A stretch of DNA of 64,000 nucleotides, taken from Rothia terrae (GTDB lineage Bacteria > Actinomycetota > Actinomycetes > Actinomycetales > Micrococcaceae). The DNA lies in the NCBI RefSeq assembly GCF_012396615.1, contig NZ_JAAXPV010000002.1:62001-126000 (forward strand), given 5' to 3'. Made by a program: the position numbers and the translations under genes. The notes under the pieces were generated by a model, which was given only the letters and a program-made list of their open reading frames with translations, was not told where the DNA came from and did no database searches. Positions 31,315 to 40,242 of this stretch are shown piece by piece; within the stretch, counting starts at the first letter, position 1; the number at the start of each line of letters is the position of its first letter.

Positions 31315-32109
31315 CTATGCTGAACGTGAGGTCAGCCAGATGGTGAAGGCGATTACGATGCCAAGACCCAAGGTCCAAATCAAAAGACCTTCAGAAACGG
31401 GGCCAAGTGATCCAAGCTTAAAACCACCGGGGGATTCATTAACTTCCTGAGCCTTCAGGTAAGTAATAACATCGCGCTTTTCTTCAGGGGTGATGTTCGC
31501 ATCGTTGAAGACCGGCATGTTCTGAGGACCAGTCTCCATTGCCTCATAAATGTGCTTTTCTGAGACGCCCATGAGGGTAGGAGCCCACTTACCACGGGTA
31601 AGTGCACCACCAGCACCTGCTGCGTTGTGGCACATTGCGCAGTTAGCCAAGAAGACCTTGGCACCATTGGCTGCATCGCCCTTCGTAACATCAAGGTGCT
31701 CATCTTCAGGAACAGTAGGACCAGCGCCAAGAGATGCAACGTATGCAGCAAGCTGATGAGTCTGTTCATCGTTAAACTGTCGCGGCTTAACCTGAGCCTG
31801 GGTGCCCTGCATCTGCATAGGCATACGGCCGGTTCCTACCTGGAAGTCAACAGCAGCAGCGCCAACACCAACAAGTGAAGGACCGTCGACGGTGCCTTCA
31901 GCGTTGAGACCGTGGCAGGTCGCGCAGTTCGAAACGAACAGCTTCTGACCTTCTTCGATATCAGATGCAGTGTAAGTAGTGCTGGATGCTGCCTGTGCCT
32001 GGTTGCTTGCGGTTGCTACTGCATAAAGACCGCCAGTGAGGATCAGAGCAATAGCCAACAACACGACAGCTGCAAGCGGATGGCGCCGCTTTTGAGAAAG
32101 TGCCTTCAC
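31315..32109 (-). CDS. qcrC: Diheme cytochrome c of the bc1-aa3 supercomplex
   Basis: 264 residues, GTG start. An N-terminal helix (AAVVLLAIALILTGGLYAVA) is followed by two heme c sites, SNCATCHGLNAEG and ANCAMCHNAAGAGG, and a C-terminal membrane helix (LLIWTLGLGIVIAFTIWL). The covalent diheme subunit replaces soluble cytochrome c and hands electrons directly to CtaC, as established for the actinobacterial III2-IV2 supercomplex. Sits between ctaE and qcrA in one operon. Confidence 0.97.
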   Translation of the reverse strand: MKALSQKRRHPLAAVVLLAIALILTGGLYAVATASNQAQAASSTTYTASDIEEGQKLFVSNCATCHGLNAEGTVDGPSLVGVGAAAVDFQVGTGRMPMQMQGTQAQVKPRQFNDEQTHQLAAYVASLGAGPTVPEDEHLDVTKGDAANGAKVFLANCAMCHNAAGAGGALTRGKWAPTLMGVSEKHIYEAMETGPQNMPVFNDANITPEEKRDVITYLKAQEVNESPGGFKLGSLGPVSEGLLIWTLGLGIVIAFTIWLTSRSA

Positions 32110-32163
32110 GTGTTTTCCTTAGTGTGTGCTTATAAAGCTGAATTTAAAGTTTCACTTCGAGGT

Positions 32164-32802
32164 TTACTTCAAGAAGTAAACGACGGCGAACAGAATAATC
32201 CAAACGACGTCAACGAAGTGCCAGTAGTAAGAAACAACGATTGCTGAAGTTGCTTCGTAGTGGCCAAATCGCTTAGCCAAGTAAGCGCGTCCAATAATGA
32301 ACAAGAAAGCCACAAGACCACCGGTCACGTGAAGTGCGTGGAATCCGGTGGTGATATAGAAGGCTGAACCATATGCGCTAGAAGCGATGGTTACACCTTC
32401 TGAAACGAGGTTTGCGTATTCGAAAGCCTGAACTGAAACAAAGAACGCACCCATGATGAAGGTCAAAATAAACCATTCAACCATGCCCCACTCCTTGATA
32501 TTGAAGAGTGAGCCGGTGCGGCGAGGCTTCAATTGCTCAGCCTTGAATACACCAAACTGGCAGGTAACCGAGCTCAAAACGAGCACGATGGTGTTACCGA
32601 GTGCCATCGGAACTTCAAGGTGGTGCACATTTTCTGCCCAAATATCTGGGCGTGCAGCACGAAGCGTAAAGTACATTGCGAATAGTCCGGCAAAGAACAT
32701 GAGCTCTGACGCCAACCAAACAACGGTGCCTACTGATACAACGTTGGGTCGGTTCAAAGTCACGGGGGCGGACTTACTGGGTGTATGGGTTGCAGTTGTC
32801 AC
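32164..32802 (-). CDS. ctaE: Cytochrome c oxidase subunit III
   Basis: 212 residues from GTG 32802. A longer frame begins with a TTG 36 bases upstream, but homologues start near VTTATHTP, and the longer start would cover a good promoter. The helices include [25 protein letters not shown] with the conserved ASELMFF motif, [10 protein letters not shown], and the end [21 protein letters not shown]. There is no ribosome binding site before the GTG, which suggests a leaderless mRNA. First gene of the ctaE-qcrC-qcrA-qcrB operon. Confidence 0.93.
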   Translation of the reverse strand: MTTATHTPSKSAPVTLNRPNVVSVGTVVWLASELMFFAGLFAMYFTLRAARPDIWAENVHHLEVPMALGNTIVLVLSSVTCQFGVFKAEQLKPRRTGSLFNIKEWGMVEWFILTFIMGAFFVSVQAFEYANLVSEGVTIASSAYGSAFYITTGFHALHVTGGLVAFLFIIGRAYLAKRFGHYEATSAIVVSYYWHFVDVVWIILFAVVYFLK

Positions 32803-32808
32803 ATAGAC

Positions 32809-32838
32809 ATTATGTCTATAAAACTTCGCATGAACCAA
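32809..32838 (-). promoter_or_regulatory. Candidate leaderless promoter of ctaE-qcrCAB
   Basis: On the minus strand: TTGGTT, an 18-base spacer and CATAAT, ending six bases before the ctaE GTG. The geometry puts the transcript start at or next to the start codon. Confidence 0.45.
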
Positions 32839-32985
32839 TAGGTTGAGGGGTGTTGCAGGGGGTGTGTTGCATTAAACCCCGAATTATCGGTCTTTTTTGG
32901 ACAAATTGTGACATTTCTTTTACACGTGAACATCACCTACTGTTCACATTGCGCCGCGAGTTAGATTGTCGGGGGAGCGGCGTCA

Positions 32986-32991
32986 TACAAT
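32986..32991 (+). promoter_or_regulatory. Candidate -10 element of trpD (leaderless)
   Basis: TACAAT ends seven bases before the trpD ATG, so transcription would begin at the start codon. GGGGGAG lies 22 bases from the ATG, too far to act as its ribosome binding site. No clear -35 hexamer at the ideal distance. Confidence 0.35.
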
Positions 32992-32998
32992 CAGCTAC

Positions 32999-34045
32999 AT
33001 GACTTCACATGAACCCTTGAGCTGGAAACTGTTACTTAATGATCTAGTGGCCCGCAAAGATCTCACCGATGAGCAGGTTGCTTGGGCCATGGACCAAATC
33101 ATGTCAGGCGAGACATCAGAGGCTGTTACAGGCGCTTTTCTAGTGGCTCTCCATGTAAAAGGTGAGACCCCAGCAGAACTTAACGCTCTTGCTCAAGGAA
33201 TGTTGGAGAAATCTGAAAATATTCAAATCACCCGTGACGCTGTGGATATCGTTGGCACTGGCGGGGATATGCAAAACACGGTCAACATATCGACCATGGC
33301 CTCACTCGTGATCGCTGGCGCTGGGGTTCCCGTTATCAAGCATGGAAATAGATCTTCAAGTTCATCTTCAGGTTCAGCTGATGTACTTGAAAAATTGGGT
33401 GTTAATCTCCAGACGCCCATTGTCGATGTCGCTGAATGCGTCAATAATTCAGGTATTACGTTTCTGTTTGCGCAAGTTTTTCACCCATCCATGAAACATG
33501 TAGCACCGGTACGCAAAGCACTGGGCGTTCCAACGGCATTTAACTACCTCGGGCCTATGACTAACCCTGCCCGCGTCCGAGCTTCGGCTATCGGTGTAGC
33601 GGACGGCGAAATGGCCGAGAAAATTGCCGAAGTTTTTGCCTCACGCGGTGACCATGCTTTGATTTTTAGAGGCAGCGACGGACTGGATGAAATCACCATA
33701 ACGGGGGAGTCAACCGTGTGGGAGACTAATGATTTCGCCATTGAAAAATACACTGTTTCTCCGACAGATTTTGATATGCCGCTCGGGTCTATCGATGATT
33801 TACGCGGGGGAGACGCCACCCATAACGCTCAAGTAGTACTTGATACTCTCAATGGGCAACCAGGCTTCATTAGAAATGCTGTACTGCTCAATGCGGCAGC
33901 AGCTATTGTTGCTTTTGAAGATGCGACGACAGATCCATTCCAGCAGCGTTTCCAGAAAGCAATTGACCGAGCCAAGGACTCAATAGATTCCGGCAAGGCT
34001 CTAGCGACTCTCAACAGCTGGGTACAATTCAGCAACAAATCATAG
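32999..34045 (+). CDS. trpD: Anthranilate phosphoribosyltransferase
   Basis: 348 residues from ATG 32999. The phosphoribosyl pyrophosphate site reads VDIVGTGGDMQNTVNIST and VIKHGNRSSSSSSGSADVLE, with FLFAQVFHPSMKHVAPVRKALG and NYLGPMTNPA downstream, all standard TrpD motifs. It joins anthranilate and PRPP in tryptophan synthesis. The gene stands apart from other trp genes, next to the ctaE-qcr operon and divergent from it, a location shared with related genomes. A terminator follows the stop. Confidence 0.96.
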   Translation: MTSHEPLSWKLLLNDLVARKDLTDEQVAWAMDQIMSGETSEAVTGAFLVALHVKGETPAELNALAQGMLEKSENIQITRDAVDIVGTGGDMQNTVNISTMASLVIAGAGVPVIKHGNRSSSSSSGSADVLEKLGVNLQTPIVDVAECVNNSGITFLFAQVFHPSMKHVAPVRKALGVPTAFNYLGPMTNPARVRASAIGVADGEMAEKIAEVFASRGDHALIFRGSDGLDEITITGESTVWETNDFAIEKYTVSPTDFDMPLGSIDDLRGGDATHNAQVVLDTLNGQPGFIRNAVLLNAAAAIVAFEDATTDPFQQRFQKAIDRAKDSIDSGKALATLNSWVQFSNKS

Positions 34046-34049
34046 ACTA

Positions 34050-34083
34050 AAACCCTCATCCTTAAAGTAAAGGTTGAGGGTTT
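34050..34083. terminator. Terminator between trpD and DUF3054 gene
   Basis: Arms AAACCCTCA and TGAGGGTTT with an imperfect inner stem, followed by further T residues; between convergent genes. Confidence 0.75.
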
Positions 34084-34087
34084 TTGT

Positions 34088-34435
34088 TTAATAAATGCTC
34101 TTTCTAAGAAGCAATCGCCAGATGCCACAGAATATCAGCAAGGCAATGGCGGTCACTATATAAAAAGAAACAGCAAAGCCGCCGCCAAAGGCAACACGCA
34201 AAATCATTCCCAGATTCAAGGTAAATAGCCACACAATCAGACCTTGCACCATGAGATTTCGAGTCAAATAACGACCAACGATAAAACCGATAAGAGTTGC
34301 CACTAAGAACGGCGCAGCGGTCGAAAGGACGCCTAACGCCGTCAAGCCGTGCTGATGAGACATCCGTCCGATGAGCGCAAAGATAGTCACCGCTATAAGG
34401 TCAAGGGCAAGGTAGGAAAAAGGAATTCTCTTCAT
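34088..34435 (-). CDS. DUF3054 family membrane protein
   Basis: 115 residues with four hydrophobic helices: YLALDLIAVTIFALIGRMSH, LGVLSTAAPFLVATLIGFIVG, MVQGLIVWLFTLNLGMILRVA and FAVSFYIVTAIALLIFCGIW. The pattern DxxAVxxFAxxGRxSH followed later by GxxLR is that of DUF3054, a small integral membrane family of unknown function in actinobacteria. ATG start; single gene. Confidence 0.75.
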   Translation of the reverse strand: MKRIPFSYLALDLIAVTIFALIGRMSHQHGLTALGVLSTAAPFLVATLIGFIVGRYLTRNLMVQGLIVWLFTLNLGMILRVAFGGGFAVSFYIVTAIALLIFCGIWRLLLRKSIY

Positions 34436-34913
34436 ATCTTTACTTTACAGAATTCCAACTCCGAAGAATCGTTGTCAGATCTATGGTGGGCATCAAAAAC
34501 TCAGCACGCAGGAGAGTGTTTTTAGAACTACTTTACATAATATAGATTATCGGCGTTCTATAAATACCTACGAACGGAAGGTTTTTGCCGATGACTACAA
34601 TGTTTTTCTAATTGTTTTGCAGACGGCAATCGTTCATCATCACACCTTTGATAGTTTCTAGAACCTGAGTAAAGCCTCGGCACAGTTATTCCACCACTGA
34701 GACTCGCTGGAGTATCTGCCAAATTCAAACTCAAGTCGTGCATTGTTTCAAGTAGCTCTTAGAGCTGCATCCACTACCGGCGGCACTGACATCGCCACAA
34801 CTTCCGCCTTGTTAACACAAGTCACCCAACTAGACCCGCCAATCGCAGCTTTACCAACCGCCATGTCCGCCCGATATAGCTATAATGGTTGTTTAGCAAT
34901 TCTTCAACCACTC
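34436..34913. other. Intergenic region upstream of rbpA
   Basis: About 480 bases between the divergent DUF3054 and rbpA genes with no supported gene. It is AT-rich near 34530-34620. A perfect TATAAT occurs at 34881-34886 and may serve a second, housekeeping promoter of rbpA, though I see no good -35 hexamer. No tRNA or clear repeat seen. Confidence 0.55.
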
Positions 34914-34939
34914 GGAATAAATACGATTACGCTGTGGTT
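34914..34939 (+). promoter_or_regulatory. SigR/SigH-type stress promoter of rbpA
   Basis: GGAAT, exactly 18 bases, then GTT: the consensus of the disulfide-stress ECF sigma factors SigR (Streptomyces) and SigH (mycobacteria). It lies 38 bases before the rbpA start, leaving room for a short leader with a ribosome binding site. In Streptomyces rbpA is a known SigR target, which supports the assignment. Confidence 0.65.
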
Positions 34940-34977
34940 ATAGCTTTCGAATCTAATCTTCTGTGGAAGGAAAATGC

Positions 34978-35316
34978 ATGAGTGATCGCAGCCTGCGCGG
35001 TATGCGCCTTGGCTCACAGTCAATGGAAACTGAAGCCGGCGTTGAACCCGCACCTCGCCAGCGAATTGAGTACCGCACCGAGGACGGCGAACGCGTCTTT
35101 GTAACTTTTGCTCAAGAAGCTGAAGTCCCCACTACATGGACCGCTAAGTCCGGTAAAGAAGCACGCATCGTCAACGGTGACTCTCAGCAGGAAGAAGCTA
35201 CCGATAAGCCTGCACGTACCCACTGGGATATGTTGATGGAGCGTCGCTCAATGGAAGAACTCGAAGAAACTTTGCAGAAGCGCCTCGAAATCTACCGCGA
35301 GCGTCATTCTCTCTAA
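34978..35316 (+). CDS. rbpA: RNA polymerase-binding protein RbpA
   Basis: 112 residues from ATG 34978, with GGAAGGAAAA just upstream. The order is that of RbpA: N-terminal tail (SDRSLRGMRLGSQSMETE), core domain (APRQRIEYRTEDGERVFVTFAQEAEVPTTW, here shortened), basic linker, and the sigma-binding C-terminus HWDMLMERRSMEELEETLQ. It stabilises open complexes with the main sigma factor. There is no cysteine at all, so the zinc site known in Streptomyces RbpA is absent, as in Mycobacterium. Confidence 0.95.
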   Translation: MSDRSLRGMRLGSQSMETEAGVEPAPRQRIEYRTEDGERVFVTFAQEAEVPTTWTAKSGKEARIVNGDSQQEEATDKPARTHWDMLMERRSMEELEETLQKRLEIYRERHSL

Positions 35317-35331
35317 ACCTTGGTTTTACAA

Positions 35332-35371
35332 CAAGAGGGGCCCTGAACTCTAAAGTTCAGGGCCCCTCTTG
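35332..35371. terminator. Bidirectional terminator rbpA / mannose synthase
   Basis: Perfect 18-base arms CAAGAGGGGCCCTGAACT and AGTTCAGGGCCCCTCTTG with a short loop, between convergent genes. Confidence 0.9.
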
Positions 35372-35406
35372 GCTTAACTCCCCCACTGGTGGGTCGGAGC
35401 TCGTGC

Positions 35407-36141
35407 TTATTTCTTAAATTTTGCTCGCAGGTTATTTGCACGACCGGTCAGACCCCAGCGAGTTACCTTGGTCATGGAGTCAAGGATGATGTTTCCGTCC
35501 ATTTTTGAATCGCCAATTTCGCGTTCTACAAAGGTAATCGGTACTTCGGTAATTTTCAGTCCGGCCTGCTCTGAACGCCATGCCAAGTCAACCTGGAAAA
35601 CGTAACCCTTAGAGTCGATCCCGTCCAAATTGAGCTTCTGAAGAGCTTCACGGCGGTATGCACGATATCCTGCGGTAATATCCTTGATTTTGGTACCCAA
35701 GATTAAGCGGGTGTAAAGGTTTGCACCGCGAGAAAGAATCTGACGGTGAGCTGGCCAGTTCTTGGTCTTACCACCGGGAACATACCGTGAACCAATAGCG
35801 AGTTCTGCGCCGTTCTCAATAGCTTCAATAAGTAAAGGAAGCTGTTCCGGCTGGTGAGAGCAGTCGGCGTCCATCTCAACCAACACATCGTAGTTATTAG
35901 TTAGACCCCAATCAAAGCCGGCCAAGTACGCTCCGCCGAGACCGTCTTTTACCTTGCGGTGCAACACGTGGATTGCAGAATCTTCAGCAGCCATTGAATC
36001 AGCAAGTTCACCTGTACCGTCGGGGCTACTGTCGTCCACAACTAGGATGTCGCTGTCTGGAACGGCTGCGCGTAGACGAGAAACTACCACTGGTAGATTG
36101 TCTTTCTCGTTATAGGTCGGGATAACCGTCAGAACACGCAT
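35407..36141 (-). CDS. Polyprenol-phosphate mannose synthase (GT2)
   Basis: 244 residues. [18 protein letters not shown] opens the GT-A fold, [15 protein letters not shown] binds the nucleotide, and [15 protein letters not shown] carries the metal-binding DAD; SRYVPGG and [14 protein letters not shown] are standard for dolichol-phosphate mannose synthases. It makes the membrane mannose donor used for lipoglycans or protein mannosylation. Unlike mycobacterial Ppm1 it has no apolipoprotein acyltransferase domain or membrane helices. ATG preceded by GGAGATTTAT. Probably cotranscribed with the upstream amidohydrolase-like gene. Confidence 0.9.
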   Translation of the reverse strand: MRVLTVIPTYNEKDNLPVVVSRLRAAVPDSDILVVDDSSPDGTGELADSMAAEDSAIHVLHRKVKDGLGGAYLAGFDWGLTNNYDVLVEMDADCSHQPEQLPLLIEAIENGAELAIGSRYVPGGKTKNWPAHRQILSRGANLYTRLILGTKIKDITAGYRAYRREALQKLNLDGIDSKGYVFQVDLAWRSEQAGLKITEVPITFVEREIGDSKMDGNIILDSMTKVTRWGLTGRANNLRAKFKK

Positions 36142-36254
36142 ATAAATCTCCTACTAGCAGCTTTTGAGCTACGCGTTTAAATATCAGAGTTCTAGTATAA
36201 AGCACTAGTTATCAATCGCTTGTTTAAAGATTGAATAACTAGGCATAATACTGA

Positions 36255-37325
36255 TTATTTACGTACAAATATGGGGGTAGAGCTACGGTATGTTGTCGCA
36301 CATTGCGGGTAGGTATCTCCGTCAAGTGTCGGCAACAACGGTGTGCGGGCACGTGGATCAGTGCTCCATGCGGCAACGCGTTCATCAGCGGTTTGAACCA
36401 TCAAGGAATCGAAATACCACAGTGCGAAATCTGCGTTACCTCCGGGCACCAATTGTCCCTGGGTAGGCTCAGCAAAGCCAAGTCCGCGCCAGGCACCTCG
36501 CGTTTGCGAGTTGAAAGCTGCGCGAGCTGAAATATTGTCTGATGAGTTCTGGCGATGTACCGCTAACGTCGTCAGTTCCCAACCCCACAGTTTTTGGGTG
36601 GGTTGAGTTGAAGAGCCGATATAGGTGGCAACACCGGCTTTGATGGCCGATGCTAGTGATGCAGACGTTGTGTTAAGATCGTCTACAAACCCTATGCTGA
36701 TATTGAGCTTTTCAATACGGTTCAGCTGCGCTTGGGTGACTTCAAGTACTCCATCGAGACGGACCCCTGCTCGTAACCTTTTCAACGGACTTTCTGCGTT
36801 TAGTGCCTCAATGATCGCCAGAGTAGACTCAATGAGGTCCTCTGAACTTGCATCGAATGCAACCTTGAGTCCCGCATCCACGGCCTTTGAGACCAATACG
36901 GAAGCTTCTGTCTGACCGGCATCTACTAAGACTCCGTATGCACCTAAATTTTTAAGATGCTCAACTTTGCTCTCACGTTGGATGCGAACATACGGATACA
37001 GGGAAAGTCCCGAAATTTTTGATGCCTCTTTGAGTAGGTCCTCTCCGATAAAAATCGTACCGGCGACATAGCCATGAGCTGGTAGCTGTTCCTCAAGATT
37101 CTGCAATTCCTGAAGGGAGTCGACCGTGACTCCCCCAACAACAAAACCCGGTGTTATCAGAAGACCGTTGAGATCCTGAGATTCCATAGAGTCATCCATA
37201 ATTGATTCTGCACCGGCATCGGACCCAACCCATTCAACTTTTTCTCCGTTGGCTACCAACGAGGTCGCAAAGGGATCTGCAGGACTGTAGACAGAACCGT
37301 TGGAAAATACCTGTACCTTTGTCAC
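36255..37325 (-). CDS. Amidohydrolase-like protein lacking metal-binding HxH
   Basis: 356 residues, GTG start with GGAG upstream. The frame has the amidohydrolase plan: an N-terminal sandwich start (VFSNGSVYSPADPFATSLVA), a segment LNGLLITPGFV, a barrel, and a C-terminal GNADFALWYFDSLMV typical of the returning sandwich domain. But where the superfamily has PGFVDxHxH this protein has PGFVVGGVTVD, and I see no replacement zinc ligands in the barrel (few histidines overall). It is therefore likely catalytically dead or altered. It sits between helY and the mannose synthase gene. Function unknown. Confidence 0.7.
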   Translation of the reverse strand: MTKVQVFSNGSVYSPADPFATSLVANGEKVEWVGSDAGAESIMDDSMESQDLNGLLITPGFVVGGVTVDSLQELQNLEEQLPAHGYVAGTIFIGEDLLKEASKISGLSLYPYVRIQRESKVEHLKNLGAYGVLVDAGQTEASVLVSKAVDAGLKVAFDASSEDLIESTLAIIEALNAESPLKRLRAGVRLDGVLEVTQAQLNRIEKLNISIGFVDDLNTTSASLASAIKAGVATYIGSSTQPTQKLWGWELTTLAVHRQNSSDNISARAAFNSQTRGAWRGLGFAEPTQGQLVPGGNADFALWYFDSLMVQTADERVAAWSTDPRARTPLLPTLDGDTYPQCATTYRSSTPIFVRK

Positions 37326-37356
37326 GTTAATTCTCCTTTTCTAAAAACCTTGCACG

Positions 37357-40206
37357 CTACATCTGGTCAGCTACAACGCCGCGACGAATCTTTCCGATAG
37401 CAGCTTCACATGCGGTACGCATTTGCGCATCGTTGTGTGCAACATGTGAAATCTGGTCGAGCACATCGATGACTTGCTTGACCCAGCGTACGAAGTCGCC
37501 AGCCGCTAGGTCAGTGCCTTCAATTGACTTCGCAAGTGAATCTCCACGGGCCCATTTATAGATCGGCCACACCATACCTAAATCAGGAGTCGCAGTTTGA
37601 GGGAGCTTCATCTGTTCCTCAGCATCGGTTAGCTGGCTCCACAACGTAATCATTGTGGTAACTGACTTCCCAATTTCTGGGCGCGGATATTTGCTGAGAA
37701 AACCGTTTTCATCGCGTTTGCCTTGATATACCAAAGCTGAGACAACGGATGCCATTGAAGCTGAATCGAGACCGTCCAAGAATCTCTCTTCCAGGCAGAG
37801 AGATGTCAGCAAATCTTTTTCGCCGTAGACCCGCCTGAGGCTCTGTCCACGAGATGTTAAAACCAGCTTGCCCTCCGCCGTGGTCGATACGTAATCATAG
37901 CTACGAAGGAGCTCAGTAATCCGATCAAACACTTGAGAAATAGTATTAGTGCGACGTGAAATTTGCCGGCGCAATCCATCTGTCTCCCGCTCAAGTTTCC
38001 ACCATCGTTCAGACCAGCGTGCGTGCTCTTCGCGTTCTGAACATCCGTGGCAGGGATGCGTACGCATAGCGTGGCGTAGCTCATCTAGCTTGGTTTCTAT
38101 AGCGCTTTCTTTATGGTCAAACCACGTATTTTGCGCGCGCTCGCGGGGTGGGCGTCCCTGATAGATCGCCTCCCTCATACGTGAAGCCATGTCGCGGCGT
38201 TCTTTAGGCGTCTTTACGCTGTATTTCTTGGGAACCTTAATCTTTGAGACAGGAACAATGGGCCCCACTAAATCTCGTGTCTCTAGACGTCGAACATGGG
38301 CATCTATCGTCAGAATCGAGGGTCTAGGGTCATCGTTTGATTCCGCACGCGTCAACACGACTGCATAGCCTCGGTTTTTGCCTTTGGGGATATCAACGAC
38401 GTCTCCGGGTACGAGCTGCTGCAATGATGCTACAGCTTGTGAGAGTGATAGCTTGCGGCGACTCTTCTGCACCTGTTTTTCAAGATCTTTAATTTCACGA
38501 CGAATGCGGGCGTATTCGGTGAAATCACCAAGGTGACACTGCATAGCGTCAGCATAACCTTCGAGGGCGCGCTCATTTTTACGGACACGTTGGGCTACAC
38601 CTACCACTGACTTATCGGCTTGGAACTGTGCAAACGATGATTCCAGGATTTTACGGGTACGCTCGGCTCCGAACTGAGCGATGAGGTTTGCACTCATGTT
38701 GTAGGTGGGACGGAATGATGAGTTCAGCGGGTAGGTGCGGCGTGATGCAAGACCGGCAACTTGTTCAGCTTGCATACCGTTACGCCATGTCACCACTGCA
38801 TGGCCTTCAATATCGATGCCTCGACGCCCTGCACGTCCTGTCAGCTGCGTGTACTCCCCCGGTGTGATGTCCACGTGGTTTTCGCCATTGAACTTGGTAA
38901 GTTTTTCAAGCACCACTGAACGAGCAGGCATGTTGATTCCGAGGGCCAGCGTTTCGGTGGCAAAAACAACTTTGATAAGACCTTCGGAGAATAGGGTCTC
39001 AACAATTTCTTTGAAGATAGGCAGCAAACCAGCGTGGTGCGCTGCGATGCCACGGGTGAGCCCCTCACGCCATTCGTAGAAGCCGAGGACGTTCAGATCA
39101 CGGACATCCAAGGATGCGGTAGCCTCTGCGATGTAGGCTCGGATAGTTTGCGCCTGGGCGTCGGTCGTCAGACGGATATCTGCGTCAATGCACTGCGATA
39201 CAGCACCGTCGCAGCCTGCGCGTGAGAAGATGAAACAGATGGCGGGAAGCAACCCATTTTTATCAAGGGTCTCAATCATTGCCGGTCGGGAAATACGCGC
39301 TGGAAGTTGTGCAGAGCCCGAAAAACCGCTTGCTGTTGTTTTCAGCGCGGGAGTACGGCGGTCACGCGGTCCGCGTCCGTTGCGTCCACGATTATTTCGT
39401 CGCCCACCGGGACGGCGTCCTCCCCCACGAGAACCTCCGGTACGCATTTTAAGAAGCTCCGGGTTGACGGCGGGAGCCTCATTGTCAGCTGATGATAGTG
39501 CATCCGCTGCCTGAGAAACCGTAGTTTCTTCGGCGAAAAGATTCATCAGACGCTTACCCACCAGCACATGCTGCCACAGGGGAACCGGGCGATGCTCCGA
39601 CACAATGATGTCGGTAGAGCCACGCACAGTATCGAGCCACGCACCGAATTCCTCAGCGTTAGAAATAGTGGCAGAGAGCGAAATTACTGAGATGTGCTCG
39701 GGTAAGTGAATAATCACTTCTTCCCACACAGCACCGCGAAATCTGTCGGCAAGATAGTGAACCTCATCCATGACGACATAGGCGAGATTAGTAAGAGTTG
39801 AGGACTCAGCGTACAGCATGTTCCGAAGCACCTCAGTTGTCATCACAACTACCGGTGCCTCTGAGTTTATCGACGTGTCGCCGGTCAAAAGACCAACTGA
39901 ATCTTCACCATATTCTTTGACCAGATCGTTGTATTTCTGGTTACTCAAAGCCTTAATAGGCGTGGTGTAGAAAGCTTTTTTGCCCTGCGACAGCGCCAGA
40001 AAAATAGCAAATTCTCCGACGATGGTTTTACCTGCGCCGGTCGGTGCAGCAACGAGGACGCCGCGTCCTGCTTCTACGCTTTCACACGCTTGACGCTGGA
40101 AATCATCGAGATCAAAACCAACCCGATTTTCAAACACCCCGAGCTGAGTTTTGGCGTAAGCGGCTCGCTGCTTTGCTTGCTGATAACGTTCTGCGTAGGA
40201 AGACAT
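37357..40206 (-). CDS. helY: Ski2-like DEAD/DEVH-box helicase (HelY type)
   Basis: 949 residues. Q-like and Walker A regions: FDLDDFQRQACESVEAG and VAAPTGAGKTIVGEF; the DEVH box is VVMDEVHYLADRFRG; motif III SLSATISNAEEFG; motif VI TGRAGRRGID. The C-terminal part resembles the Ski2/Mtr4-like domain (DSHCT). The two RecA folds are separated by an arginine- and glycine-rich insert near residues 255-285 (GGSRGGGRRPGGRRNN) that could bind RNA. Likely an RNA helicase in RNA turnover. Located just upstream of a tat pair, a common actinobacterial order (tatA-tatC-helY). Confidence 0.93.
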   Translation of the reverse strand: MSSYAERYQQAKQRAAYAKTQLGVFENRVGFDLDDFQRQACESVEAGRGVLVAAPTGAGKTIVGEFAIFLALSQGKKAFYTTPIKALSNQKYNDLVKEYGEDSVGLLTGDTSINSEAPVVVMTTEVLRNMLYAESSTLTNLAYVVMDEVHYLADRFRGAVWEEVIIHLPEHISVISLSATISNAEEFGAWLDTVRGSTDIIVSEHRPVPLWQHVLVGKRLMNLFAEETTVSQAADALSSADNEAPAVNPELLKMRTGGSRGGGRRPGGRRNNRGRNGRGPRDRRTPALKTTASGFSGSAQLPARISRPAMIETLDKNGLLPAICFIFSRAGCDGAVSQCIDADIRLTTDAQAQTIRAYIAEATASLDVRDLNVLGFYEWREGLTRGIAAHHAGLLPIFKEIVETLFSEGLIKVVFATETLALGINMPARSVVLEKLTKFNGENHVDITPGEYTQLTGRAGRRGIDIEGHAVVTWRNGMQAEQVAGLASRRTYPLNSSFRPTYNMSANLIAQFGAERTRKILESSFAQFQADKSVVGVAQRVRKNERALEGYADAMQCHLGDFTEYARIRREIKDLEKQVQKSRRKLSLSQAVASLQQLVPGDVVDIPKGKNRGYAVVLTRAESNDDPRPSILTIDAHVRRLETRDLVGPIVPVSKIKVPKKYSVKTPKERRDMASRMREAIYQGRPPRERAQNTWFDHKESAIETKLDELRHAMRTHPCHGCSEREEHARWSERWWKLERETDGLRRQISRRTNTISQVFDRITELLRSYDYVSTTAEGKLVLTSRGQSLRRVYGEKDLLTSLCLEERFLDGLDSASMASVVSALVYQGKRDENGFLSKYPRPEIGKSVTTMITLWSQLTDAEEQMKLPQTATPDLGMVWPIYKWARGDSLAKSIEGTDLAAGDFVRWVKQVIDVLDQISHVAHNDAQMRTACEAAIGKIRRGVVADQM

Positions 40207-40242
40207 AAAAACTATCCTACGTGAAAAGTCAAAGTCAGAATT

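Noticed and set aside
34558-34943. Short frames in the rbpA upstream region
   Set aside because: No ribosome binding site, no recognisable protein, and one frame runs through the stress promoter.
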